Source: an uncultured Lachnospiraceae bacterium | GTDB taxonomy: Bacteria > Bacillota > Clostridia > Lachnospirales > Lachnospiraceae | DNA: 6,547 bases | Direction: 5' to 3' | Assembly: GCA_947175305.1 (NCBI GenBank) | Contig: CAMWMO010000094.1 | Span: forward strand, 1-6,547 | Shown here: positions 1 through 6,379 of the stretch, piece after piece | How the letters are laid out: each line of letters starts with the position of its first letter | Position numbering within the stretch: position 1 is the stretch's first letter | Position numbers and translations under genes: made by a program | The notes under the pieces: model-generated | Databases searched by the model: none | What the model saw: only the letters and a program-made list of their open reading frames with translations | Told to the model about the DNA's origin: nothing

Positions 1-150
1 AACGCCGTACTGAAGAACGCAGGAGCTGCCAGATATATTGACGGCAAGGCGGACACCATGAAGGCGGGTGTTGAACTGGCAGCGGAGATCATTGATTCCG
101 GCAAGGCGGTGAAGACCCTGGAGCAGTTTATTGCATTGAGTAATGCATAA
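1..150 (+). CDS. trpD: Anthranilate phosphoribosyltransferase, C-terminal end (partial)
   Basis: This is the last 49 codons and the TAA stop of a gene that begins before the window. The enzyme transfers the phosphoribosyl group of PRPP to anthranilate, the second step of tryptophan synthesis, in the cytosol. The visible stretch starts [19 protein letters not shown] and continues with [14 protein letters not shown] and a LEQFIAL ending. This matches the usual TrpD C-terminus, where an Asn-containing small-residue segment is followed by GKAD and a helix of the type 'ELIDSGKA..KLE'. The catalytic and PRPP-binding parts are not visible, so the call rests on this tail plus the position directly before trpC. 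An 80-bp gap separates it from trpC, with no terminator in it, so cotranscription is expected. Confidence 0.9.
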   Translation, partial: NAVLKNAGAARYIDGKADTMKAGVELAAEIIDSGKAVKTLEQFIALSNA

Positions 151-242
151 CTGTTGCAAATTAGAAGAGATGACCGAATAAGTCAATCTGTAAAAAGGAA
201 ACACTAAATCATGACTTAACACGGAAAGAAGTGGTAAAAAAG

Positions 243-1046
243 ATGGCGAATATACTAGAGCAGTTAGCGGAGCACGCGACTTACCGCACGGAGCAGGCTA
301 AGAAGAATCTGCCCCTTACAGAAATAAAAAACCAGGCGTTATACATGAAAAAGGGCAACTTCTCCTTTGAGAAAGCGCTGCAAAAACCGGGCATGTCCTT
401 TATCTGTGAGTGCAAGAAGGCGTCTCCCTCCAAGGGGCTGATCGCACCGGAGTTTCCCTATCTGGAGATTGCCGGGCAGTATGAGGCCGCCGGGGCGGAT
501 GCCATTTCCGTGCTGACAGAGCCGAAGTGGTTTCTGGGGAGCGATGCCTATCTGAGAGAGATTGCGGCTGCGGTCTCCACGCCCTGTCTGCGAAAGGATT
601 TTACGGTGGATGAATATATGATCTATGAGGCCAAGCTGCTTGGCGCTTCCGCAGTGCTTTTGATCTGTTCCATTTTAAGCGAAGAACAGATCAGAGAGTA
701 TCTGGCGGTCTGTGATACCCTGGGGTTGTCTGCGTTGGTGGAAGCCCACGATGAGGCGGAGGTGGATATGGCGCTTCAGGCAGGGGCACGCGTGATCGGC
801 GTCAACAATCGGAATCTGAAGGATTTTACCGTGGATACAGAGAACAGCATCCGGCTTCGGGCCCGGATTCCCTCTGAGGTGGTGTTTGTCTCTGAGAGTG
901 GTGTGAAAGGGCCGGAGGATGTGAGCAGATTACGGCAGATCGGTGCAGATGCGGTGCTGGTAGGAGAGACGCTGATGCGGGTGAAAGATAAAAAACGGAT
1001 GTTATCAACTCTGCGTGAAGCAGGGAAAAATTCCCTGCAACCCTGA
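243..1046 (+). CDS. trpC: Indole-3-glycerol-phosphate synthase
   Basis: TrpC closes the indole ring by decarboxylating and cyclising CdRP to indole-3-glycerol phosphate in the cytosol. The product is a 267-residue TIM barrel of normal length for a stand-alone enzyme; it is not fused to TrpF as in E. coli. Numbered from the ATG at 243, the family's key positions are present: ECK (E56, K58) followed by ASPSKG, RKDF (K118), VEAH (E167), VNNRNL (N188) and SESG (S217), ending with a phosphate-binding 'ADAVLVGETLM' segment. An in-frame GTG at 231 would add MVKK. I prefer 243 because AAGAAG at 226-231 sits 11 nt upstream, whereas GGAAAG (223-228) is too close to the GTG, and family members start with M-(x)-ILE/D. 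The last codons also form a perfect hairpin (1020-1038). The start is the only uncertain point. Confidence 0.95.
   Translation: MANILEQLAEHATYRTEQAKKNLPLTEIKNQALYMKKGNFSFEKALQKPGMSFICECKKASPSKGLIAPEFPYLEIAGQYEAAGADAISVLTEPKWFLGSDAYLREIAAAVSTPCLRKDFTVDEYMIYEAKLLGASAVLLICSILSEEQIREYLAVCDTLGLSALVEAHDEAEVDMALQAGARVIGVNNRNLKDFTVDTENSIRLRARIPSEVVFVSESGVKGPEDVSRLRQIGADAVLVGETLMRVKDKKRMLSTLREAGKNSLQP
1020..1038 (+). other. Perfect 8-bp hairpin at the 3' end of trpC
   Basis: GCAGGGAA (1020-1027) and TTCCCTGC (1031-1038) are exact reverse complements around an AAA loop. The hairpin lies within the last codons of trpC, 5 nt before its TGA, and would form in the mRNA. No T-run follows directly (the next bases are AACCCTGATTTGATTTTC), so it does not look like a full intrinsic terminator. 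It could be an RNA stability or processing element between trpC and trpF, or chance. Confidence 0.45.
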
Positions 1047-1101
1047 TTTGATTTTCAAAGTACTGAAAATGGTGAAAAAGGAATGGAAAGTAAAATAGAA
1101 T

Positions 1102-1719
1102 ATGGAAGATAAAATCAAGATTAAACTCTGCGGTCTGTCCAGAGAATGTGATATCGAAGCGGCCAACGAGCTGCTGCCGGAGTATATCGGCTTTGTCTTT
1201 GCTAAAAAAAGCACACGTTATGTTTTGCCTGAACGGGCCGCTGCGCTGCGAAAACAGCTTGCACCCCAGATCCTTGCAGTGGGGGTGTTCGTGAACGAGA
1301 CGCCTGAAAACGCAGCGGAGCTGCTTGAAACAGGGGTGATCGACATGGCCCAACTCCACGGCAACGAAGATGATGCCTATATCGAAAGGCTGCGGACGCT
1401 CACGGACAAACCCATTATCAAAGCCTTTTCCGTGAAGGAAGAGCAGGATATCCGCAGGGCCGCCGGGTGCAGCGCGGATCTAGTGCTTCTGGATGCGGGC
1501 AGCGGCGGCACCGGCACAGCCTTTGATTGGGGCTTGCTTGCCGGGATGGAGCGGCCTTACTTTCTGGCCGGCGGTCTGGACGCATCTACGGTGGGAGAGG
1601 CGGTCAGGAAGTGGAGACCCTATGCGGTGGATGTGAGCTCAGGCATAGAGACGGACGGGTACAAGGATGTGGAGAAGATGAGAGCTTTTGTGTGGGCGGT
1701 GCGTTGTGTGAGCGGCTAG
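1102..1719 (+). CDS. trpF: Phosphoribosylanthranilate isomerase
   Basis: TrpF carries out the Amadori rearrangement of N-(5-phosphoribosyl)anthranilate to CdRP, the substrate of TrpC. The 205-residue product is the normal size for a monofunctional TIM-barrel enzyme. The general base Cys is C10 in KLCGLSRECD (the family usually reads KICGLT) and the general acid Asp is D131 in LLDAGSGGTGTAFDW. Other family marks are FVFAKKSTRYV (31-41), VGVFVNE (60-66), QLHGNE (84-89), LAGGL (155-159) and VDVSSGIET (176-184), which carry the phosphate-binding ends of the last strands. The ATG at 1102 has GGAAAG (1085-1090) 11 nt upstream. It lies 55 bp after trpC and 56 bp before trpB. Two other ATGs at 1069 and 1083 lie upstream but run into stops out of frame. 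Confidence 0.95.
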   Translation: MEDKIKIKLCGLSRECDIEAANELLPEYIGFVFAKKSTRYVLPERAAALRKQLAPQILAVGVFVNETPENAAELLETGVIDMAQLHGNEDDAYIERLRTLTDKPIIKAFSVKEEQDIRRAAGCSADLVLLDAGSGGTGTAFDWGLLAGMERPYFLAGGLDASTVGEAVRKWRPYAVDVSSGIETDGYKDVEKMRAFVWAVRCVSG

Positions 1720-1760
1720 AAAATGGCATTCTCCGCGCAGAATAGATTACGATAATATTA

Positions 1761-1766
1761 GGAAGG
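1761..1766 (+). promoter_or_regulatory. Strong ribosome binding site of trpB
   Basis: GGAAGG, within TTAGGAAGGATAG, ends 9 nt before the trpB ATG at 1776 and fixes that start. It is the clearest Shine-Dalgarno site in the trp segment, which fits the need for ample TrpB. Confidence 0.75.
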
Positions 1767-1775
1767 ATAGAGATT

Positions 1776-2966
1776 ATGACAAATAATAACGGACGTTTTG
1801 GAATACATGGAGGACAGTATATTCCGGAGACACTGATGAATGCGGTGATCGAACTGGAGGAGGCGTACGAGCATTATAAGAAAGACCCTGAGTTTAACAG
1901 GGAGCTTACAACGCTGTTTAACGATTATGCGGGAAGACCTTCCCGACTGTATTATGCAGAGAAGATGACAAAGGATCTGGGCGGCGCCAAGATCTATCTG
2001 AAACGAGAGGACTTAAACCACACCGGTTCCCACAAGATCAACAATGTGCTGGGACAGGCGCTTCTGGCGAAGAAGATGGGAAAGACCCGTCTGATTGCGG
2101 AGACGGGAGCGGGACAGCACGGTGTGGCGACTGCCACGGCGGCTGCGCTGCTGGGAATGGAGTGCGTAGTCTTCATGGGGGAGGAGGATACCATAAGACA
2201 GGCCCTGAATGTCTATCGCATGCGGCTGCTGGGCTCAGAGGTAATCCCGGTGAAGACGGGAACGGCGACACTGAAGGACGCGGTTTCGGAGGCCATGCGG
2301 GAGTGGACTTCCCGGATTTCAGATACACATTACTGTCTCGGTTCCGTGATGGGACCGCATCCGTTCCCCACTATTGTGCGGGATTTCCAGGCAGTGATTT
2401 CCAGAGAGATCAAGGAACAGTTAAGAGAGCGCGAGGGAAAGCTTCCCGATGCGGTCATCGCCTGTGTAGGCGGCGGTTCCAATGCTATGGGCAGCTTCTA
2501 TCATTTCATAGAGGATAAGGATGTCAGACTGATCGGCTGTGAGGCGGCGGGCAGAGGCATTGATACCTTTGAGACGGCGGCTACGGTGAATACCGGAAAG
2601 CTGGGGATATTCCACGGGATGAAATCTTATTTCTGTCAGGATGAATACGGGCAGATCGCACCGGTCTATTCGATTTCGGCGGGGCTTGACTATCCGGGGA
2701 TCGGCCCCGAGCATGCCCACCTGCATGATATCGGGCGGGCGGAGTATGTGCCGGTGACGGATGAGGAGGCTGTGGACTCTTTTGAATATCTTTCTAAAAT
2801 GGAAGGGATCATTCCGGCCATCGAGTCAGCCCATGCGGTGGCTTACGCAAGAAAGATCGCGCCGACTATGGGCAAGGAACAGATCATTGTGATCACCATA
2901 TCCGGCAGAGGAGACAAGGACTGCGCCGCGATCGCGCGTTACAGAGGGGAGGATATCCATGAGTAA
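1776..2966 (+). CDS. trpB: Tryptophan synthase beta subunit
   Basis: TrpB is the PLP-dependent subunit that joins indole to L-serine to give tryptophan, in an alpha2-beta2 complex with TrpA. The 396-residue product has the length of the TrpA-coupled TrpB1 class and lines up with Salmonella TrpB with hardly any gaps at the active site. The Schiff-base lysine is K87 in HTGSHKINN, the catalytic acid is E109 in [11 protein letters not shown], and the PLP-phosphate loop is GGGSN at 232-236. D305 lies in [12 protein letters not shown]350 in [11 protein letters not shown], and the Ser that contacts the pyridine nitrogen is S376 in SGRGDKD. The gene begins 56 bp after trpF. Its last 8 bp overlap the start of trpA (ATGAGTAA), consistent with translational coupling and 1:1 synthesis. 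No truncation or missing residue is seen. Confidence 0.97.
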   Translation: MTNNNGRFGIHGGQYIPETLMNAVIELEEAYEHYKKDPEFNRELTTLFNDYAGRPSRLYYAEKMTKDLGGAKIYLKREDLNHTGSHKINNVLGQALLAKKMGKTRLIAETGAGQHGVATATAAALLGMECVVFMGEEDTIRQALNVYRMRLLGSEVIPVKTGTATLKDAVSEAMREWTSRISDTHYCLGSVMGPHPFPTIVRDFQAVISREIKEQLREREGKLPDAVIACVGGGSNAMGSFYHFIEDKDVRLIGCEAAGRGIDTFETAATVNTGKLGIFHGMKSYFCQDEYGQIAPVYSISAGLDYPGIGPEHAHLHDIGRAEYVPVTDEEAVDSFEYLSKMEGIIPAIESAHAVAYARKIAPTMGKEQIIVITISGRGDKDCAAIARYRGEDIHE

Positions 2967-3738
2967 GATCAGAGAGGCATTTGAAAATAAAAAGGCATTT
3001 ATCGCCTTTGTAACCTGTGGAGATCCGGATCTGGAGACCACTATGGCGGTGGTGCGGGAGGCGGTGGCAAACGGCGCGTCCCTCATAGAGCTGGGCATTC
3101 CCTTTTCCGATCCCACGGCGGAAGGACCGGTGATACAGGGGGCAAACCTGCGGGCGTTGACCGGAGGGGTCACCACAGATAAGATATTTGATATGGTACG
3201 TTCGCTCAGACGAGACGTGAAGGTGCCTATGGTGTTTATGACCTATGCCAATGTGGTATTCTCTTACGGTGCGGAGCGTTTTCTTTCTACCTGCAAAGAG
3301 ATTGGGATGGACGGCATCATTCTGCCGGATCTGCCCTATGAGGAGAAAGAGGAGTTCCTGCCGCTGTGCCATACTTATGGCGTGGATCTGATCTCCCTGA
3401 TCGCGCCCACTTCCGAAAACCGCATCGCCATGATCGCGAAGGAGGCGGAAGGATTTCTCTACATCGTGTCGAGCCTCGGCGTGACCGGAACCCGGAGCGA
3501 GATCAAGACGGATCTTGCATCCATCGTGGAGGTAGTCAGACAGAATACGGATATTCCCTGCGCCATCGGCTTCGGGATATCAACCCCGGAACAGGCGCGG
3601 AAGATGGCCGATGTCTCCGATGGCGCTATCGTTGGCTCCGCCATTGTGAAGATCATCGAGAAGTACGGGATGGAAGCGCCCGCACATGTGGGAGAGTATG
3701 TGAAAGAGATGACAGAGGGGATGAAAAGCGGAGCATAG
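2959..3738 (+). CDS. trpA: Tryptophan synthase alpha subunit
   Basis: TrpA splits indole-3-glycerol phosphate into glyceraldehyde-3-phosphate and indole, which is channelled to TrpB. The 259-residue TIM barrel is close to the usual 260-270. Family marks are FVTCGDPD (17-24), [11 protein letters not shown] (42-52), ILPDLPYEE (121-129), [10 protein letters not shown] (168-177), the phosphate loop GFGIS (204-208) and VGSAIV (225-230). The catalytic Glu (E49 of E. coli) is E44. The second catalytic position, D60 of E. coli in the motif ADGP, is Glu here (E55 in TAEGP, codon GAA at 3121-3123). Y168 corresponds to Y175 of the E. coli enzyme. The ATG overlaps the trpB stop by 8 bp and has AGGGGAGGA (2945-2953) upstream. 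This is the last gene of the operon; a terminator begins 13 bp after the stop. Confidence 0.96.
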   Translation: MSKIREAFENKKAFIAFVTCGDPDLETTMAVVREAVANGASLIELGIPFSDPTAEGPVIQGANLRALTGGVTTDKIFDMVRSLRRDVKVPMVFMTYANVVFSYGAERFLSTCKEIGMDGIILPDLPYEEKEEFLPLCHTYGVDLISLIAPTSENRIAMIAKEAEGFLYIVSSLGVTGTRSEIKTDLASIVEVVRQNTDIPCAIGFGISTPEQARKMADVSDGAIVGSAIVKIIEKYGMEAPAHVGEYVKEMTEGMKSGA

Positions 3739-3751
3739 CATATGAGATAAG

Positions 3752-3785
3752 AATGCCGCAGGATAGACCGTCCTGCGACATTTTT
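3752..3785 (+). terminator. Intrinsic terminator of the trp operon
   Basis: CGCAGGA (3757-3763) pairs exactly with TCCTGCG (3771-3777) around a 7-nt loop. After one C-A mismatch the stem continues with AATG/CATT pairing (3752-3755 with 3779-3782). The run TTTTT at 3781-3785 follows. It lies 13 bp after the trpA stop. Read on the minus strand the tail is only weakly T-rich (ATTCTTATC), so I assign it to the plus strand. Confidence 0.85.
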
Positions 3786-3819
3786 ATTGTGAAATATCCT
3801 TTTTGATTTGTGGACCTGT

Positions 3820-3915
3820 TCAGCATATAACGAATTTTCCATTATCCACATAGGTATATGCCATATCGTCCATGCAATACTGACAAATCACTGCTCCAAA
3901 TAACACAAATAACAT
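3820..3915 (-). pseudogene. Possible small CxxC protein gene or remnant (31 aa)
   Basis: On the minus strand an ATG at 3915 opens 31 codons to a TGA at 3820-3822. The peptide contains GAVICQYC and then YTYVDNGKFVIC. The pattern G-(small)-hydrophobic-hydrophobic-C-Q-x-C followed by Y-x-(D/E)-x-x-K-(V/F) recalls the start of the small Firmicute SR1P family (GapA-binding peptide, about 40 residues with two CxxC pairs), as I remember it. Here the second pair is cut to a single Cys just before the stop. No Shine-Dalgarno site precedes the ATG, and an in-frame TGA lies 4 codons upstream. It starts 29 nt after the acyltransferase stop on the same strand. It may be a decayed gene, a real microprotein with an unusual start, or chance. 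The family resemblance is from memory and is not strong. Confidence 0.3.
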
Positions 3916-3944
3916 TTTGTTTACTCAAATCAAAGAGAACATTT

Positions 3945-5021
3945 TCATAATATTTGCTTCGTCATTCCAAGAAAAAACCGTAAAACAGGCACTCTCTTTA
4001 TGATTTCATATATTAAAAATGTTGCAATTAACGAAATCAATACAATCAATAGAAATTGCCCTGCAACACCAACAGGTAATTTCAAGACGAAAAAACCTGT
4101 CACGACCAGAATTGGCATATGGAGAATGTAAACAGGGAAAGACGCTTGGGTAAAATAAACGCTAATCGGGTTATGAAAGTTCAACCTTGTCTGTCCTATG
4201 CAAAGCAGCGTAATAATTCCCATCCAGCCAAAAAGAATATAGAGTCCGGTCATCCAGATGTTTCGGAGATTTTCAAAACAGTACAGATAGGTGTATAGAC
4301 TGCCTGACAGGATGCAAATCGCCAAGCTTACATACTGGTATTGCTTTAGTTTTTGCAGAATGCTTTCTTCCGAAAGGATATAGTATCCGAACAAAAACAG
4401 TATCATAAATTGCCCTAAGCTTTTACCGCCTATATTCAGGACATGTTGGCATAGCCACTCTGGGACAAATAGCAAAATAATGAAGAAATATGAAATACTG
4501 CCAACTTTGAATTTCGGTAAACATTTCTTTTGTAAGAGAATGATTAGAAGTGTTGCTAAAGAAATGACAAACAAATAAAGTAAAAACCAAAGATGTGCAG
4601 GAGTAAAGCCTCCATGATATCCTGTTAAATCGGTTTCTTTTGTGAAAAATAAGTTATACTGCTGCAAGTAAGTACCGGTGTATCCATTGAAGAACACTTC
4701 TGCAGTATAGGTCATTACAGGAACAAGTACAAGCAGTCCAAAGAAAAACGGAATGAGTAGTTTTTTAGTTCGCTCTATAACAAATTGTTTGTTGGTCCTT
4801 TTTAGAAGAGCATATTTACAGCTCATGCCTGCAATAGTAAACAAAAAGGTCATATACCACGGATATACGGCAGTTGAAAACACATAAAGAACGGTGTTAG
4901 TGTGTGACCATATGTAAAATCCGCTGTATTCGCCTCCACTCCAAATCTGTGCAGCGTGGAATGGAAAAAGCAGCAGGATTGCCAGCCATCTTAGATTATC
5001 TATGTAATATTTTCTCTCCAT
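3945..5021 (-). CDS. Membrane-bound acyltransferase, AT3 (OafA/MdoC-like) family
   Basis: This is a hydrophobic protein of 358 residues with about ten predicted membrane segments, the size and layout of acyltransferase family 3. These proteins move acyl groups, often acetyl, onto surface glycans or other extracytoplasmic acceptors. Family marks, numbered from the ATG at 5021: YYIDNLRW near the N-terminus with R11, the presumed catalytic H22 in FPFHAA, a basic loop ERTKKLLIP (83-91), HLWFLLYL (143-150) and FPVYILHMPILV (295-306). The upstream ATG at 5027 is rejected as start because AAGGAG lies only 1 nt before it, but 7 nt before 5021. The gene is AT-rich (18 G+C of 60 bases at 4501-4560) and opposite to both neighbours, which hints at acquisition. 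It has its own promoter and no clear terminator. The acceptor substrate cannot be told from sequence. Confidence 0.85.
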   Translation of the reverse strand: MERKYYIDNLRWLAILLLFPFHAAQIWSGGEYSGFYIWSHTNTVLYVFSTAVYPWYMTFLFTIAGMSCKYALLKRTNKQFVIERTKKLLIPFFFGLLVLVPVMTYTAEVFFNGYTGTYLQQYNLFFTKETDLTGYHGGFTPAHLWFLLYLFVISLATLLIILLQKKCLPKFKVGSISYFFIILLFVPEWLCQHVLNIGGKSLGQFMILFLFGYYILSEESILQKLKQYQYVSLAICILSGSLYTYLYCFENLRNIWMTGLYILFGWMGIITLLCIGQTRLNFHNPISVYFTQASFPVYILHMPILVVTGFFVLKLPVGVAGQFLLIVLISLIATFLIYEIIKRVPVLRFFLGMTKQIL

Positions 5022-5028
5022 TTGCATA

Positions 5029-5034
5029 CTCCTT
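5029..5034 (-). promoter_or_regulatory. Ribosome binding site that sets the acyltransferase start
   Basis: On the minus strand AAGGAG (5034 down to 5029) is followed by a single T and then ATG at 5027, which is too close for initiation. The next in-frame ATG at 5021 is 7 nt away, the ideal spacing. This moves the start two codons downstream of the longest reading frame. Confidence 0.75.
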
Positions 5035-5101
5035 GCTGCAATCCTGCATATGCTGGCTTGATCTTTTAACCAATTCTCAGATAAATTTCGATTTATATTT
5101 A

Positions 5102-5130
5102 ATTATAGGCAATTCCCACTAGAAATACAA
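5102..5130 (-). promoter_or_regulatory. Sigma-A-type promoter of the acyltransferase gene
   Basis: On the minus strand a perfect -10 hexamer TATAAT (5107 down to 5102) lies 17 nt after TTGTAT (5130 down to 5125), a weak -35 with TTG conserved. Transcription would begin near 5095, leaving a leader of roughly 75 nt before the ATG at 5021. A 7-bp inverted repeat (5127-5133 / 5145-5151) overlaps the -35 element. Confidence 0.65.
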
Positions 5131-5196
5131 TCTCCACATTGAACAGATTGTCGCCAGTCCTAAGGGAGATATTTAGTAGAAAAAGTAAAATTTCCT

Positions 5197-5222
5197 CAGT
5201 TTCGCTGTTGAAGCTGTTTTTT
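5197..5222 (+). terminator. Terminator-like hairpin upstream of carA
   Basis: CAGTTTC (5197-5203) pairs with GAAGCTG (5210-5216) over 7 bp including one G-T wobble, around a 6-nt loop, and is followed at once by six Ts (5217-5222). This has the form of a plus-strand intrinsic terminator, although no plus-strand gene ends here. It overlaps the -35 of the carA promoter. It may be part of an attenuator, a block on readthrough, a relic, or chance. Confidence 0.45.
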
Positions 5223-5236
5223 GCATGTGATACAAT
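5208..5236 (+). promoter_or_regulatory. Extended -10 promoter of carAB
   Basis: TTGAAG (5208-5213) and TACAAT (5231-5236) are 17 nt apart, and a TG at 5228-5229 gives the extended -10 form TGnTACAAT. Initiation would fall near 5243, about 27 nt before the carA ATG, leaving no room for a leader attenuator on that transcript. Confidence 0.65.
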
Positions 5237-5256
5237 AAGCGGTGGCGTAAACTATT

Positions 5257-5263
5257 GAAGGAG
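5257..5263 (+). promoter_or_regulatory. Ribosome binding site that sets the carA start
   Basis: GAAGGAG is followed by 6 nt and then ATG at 5270. An in-frame TTG at 5255 would place this Shine-Dalgarno site inside the gene, so the longer frame is rejected. Confidence 0.85.
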
Positions 5264-5269
5264 TATAAA

Positions 5270-6379
5270 ATGAAAGCATTCCTAATTTTAGAAGATGGCA
5301 CTGTGTTTGAAGGGCTGCATATCGGGGCACAGCGGGAGATCATCAACGAGATTGTTTTTAACACTTCCATGGCAGGGTATCTGGAAGTGCTGACGGATCC
5401 ATCCTACGCGGGACAGGCCGTGTGTATGACATATCCGTTGATCGGGAACTATGGGATATGTAAAGAGGACATGGAATCGACGAAACCCTGGCCGGACGGC
5501 TTTATCGTACGAGAGCTATCCAGGATTCCCAGTAATTTCAGATGTGATATTTCAATTCAACAATTCTTAGAGGAGCACGGTGTACCGGGGATCGCCGGGA
5601 TCGACACCAGAGCCCTTACCAGAATCCTTCGAGAGAAGGGTACCATGAACGGTATGATCACTACCGATGAGCAGTACGATCTTGAAAAAATCATTCCCCA
5701 GTTAAAAGCATATACGACAGGTAAAGTGGTTGAGCGGGTAAGCTGCAGCGAAAAATATACGCTGCAGGCGACAAGCACTATTTCGGAAAACGGCGCGGGT
5801 CTTAGGGTGGCGCTTCTGGATCTGGGCGCAAAGAACAATATCGCAAGATCTCTGGCGGCCAGAGGATGCGAGGTGACAGTCTATCCGGCCTGCACTACGG
5901 CGGAGGAGATTCTTGCGGACAAGCCCGACGGCATTATGCTCAGCAACGGTCCGGGCGACCCCAAGGAGTGTACTGCAGTTATAGAAGAGATACGGAAGCT
6001 GTATACCTCCGACACGCCGATCTTTGCCATCTGTCTGGGGCATCAGCTGATGGCGCTGGCTACGGGGGCGGACACCTTTAAGATGAAATACGGGCACCGG
6101 GGCGGAAATCATCCGGTGAAGGATCTTTCCACGGGCAGGGTCTACATTTCTTCCCAGAACCACGGCTATGTGGTGGATATGGATAAGCTGGATCCGAAGA
6201 TAGCGACTCCCGCTTTTATCAATGTCAATGACGGCACCAACGAGGGGCTTTCCTACACCGGCAAAAATATCTTTACGGTGCAGTTTCATCCCGAGGCGTG
6301 CCCCGGGCCGCAGGATTCCTCGTATTTGTTTGATCGATTCATAGAAATGATGAGAGAGGGGGAGATGCGCCATGCCTAA
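5270..6379 (+). CDS. carA: Carbamoyl-phosphate synthase small (glutaminase) subunit
   Basis: CarA hydrolyses glutamine and passes ammonia through a tunnel to CarB, which makes carbamoyl phosphate for pyrimidines and arginine. The 369-residue product from the ATG at 5270 is of normal length. Residues 1 to about 130 form the small-chain N-terminal domain ([33 protein letters not shown] at 29-49; [12 protein letters not shown] at 107-118). A class-I glutamine amidotransferase domain runs from about 178 to the end, with LSNGPGDP (224-231), the nucleophile C255 in [22 protein letters not shown] (275-283) and the triad partners H340 and E342 in [10 protein letters not shown]. carB begins within its last 8 bp. 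The upstream promoter suggests transcription independent of the trp operon and divergent from the acyltransferase gene. The protein could in principle belong to a pyrimidine-specific or arginine-specific pair; no operator or gene context here decides this. Confidence 0.96.
   Translation: MKAFLILEDGTVFEGLHIGAQREIINEIVFNTSMAGYLEVLTDPSYAGQAVCMTYPLIGNYGICKEDMESTKPWPDGFIVRELSRIPSNFRCDISIQQFLEEHGVPGIAGIDTRALTRILREKGTMNGMITTDEQYDLEKIIPQLKAYTTGKVVERVSCSEKYTLQATSTISENGAGLRVALLDLGAKNNIARSLAARGCEVTVYPACTTAEEILADKPDGIMLSNGPGDPKECTAVIEEIRKLYTSDTPIFAICLGHQLMALATGADTFKMKYGHRGGNHPVKDLSTGRVYISSQNHGYVVDMDKLDPKIATPAFINVNDGTNEGLSYTGKNIFTVQFHPEACPGPQDSSYLFDRFIEMMREGEMRHA

Noticed and set aside
826..1359. Minus-strand frame of 177 codons across the trpC-trpF junction
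   Set aside because: It lies antisense to two well-supported genes, crosses both coding and spacer sequence, and its product shows no family motif.
1728..1743. ATTCT/AGAAT hairpin between trpF and trpB
   Set aside because: The stem is only 5 bp with a 6-nt loop and no T-run, so it is expected by chance in a spacer of this size.
2893..3372. Minus-strand frames antisense to trpA
   Set aside because: They are shadows of trpA with no recognisable domain, ribosome site or promoter.
3811..3830. TGC-TGA at the end of the CxxC frame as a selenocysteine codon
   Set aside because: No stable SECIS-like hairpin is evident just downstream, and reading on gives a short tail with no further Cys before TAA.
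3856..3866. ATATG-C-CATAT palindrome after the acyltransferase gene
   Set aside because: It is short and AT-rich, with an odd centre and no promoter nearby. It lies within the possible CxxC frame and needs no other explanation.
4904..5122. Plus-strand frame of 72 codons over the acyltransferase start
   Set aside because: Most of it is antisense to the acyltransferase N-terminus, and the rest is the AT-rich promoter region; no ribosome site or family resemblance.
5156..5168. AGTCC-TAA-GGGAG as a PyrR-binding loop in the carA leader
   Set aside because: It resembles only part of the PyrR loop consensus (ARUCC-NGNGA-GGYU as I recall it). The GNGA core is missing and no antiterminator pairing with 5197-5203 was found.
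5702..6373. Minus-strand frame of 223 codons antisense to carA
   Set aside because: It is fully inside carA, which carries all catalytic motifs; the antisense peptide is rich in His and Arg as expected for a shadow frame.
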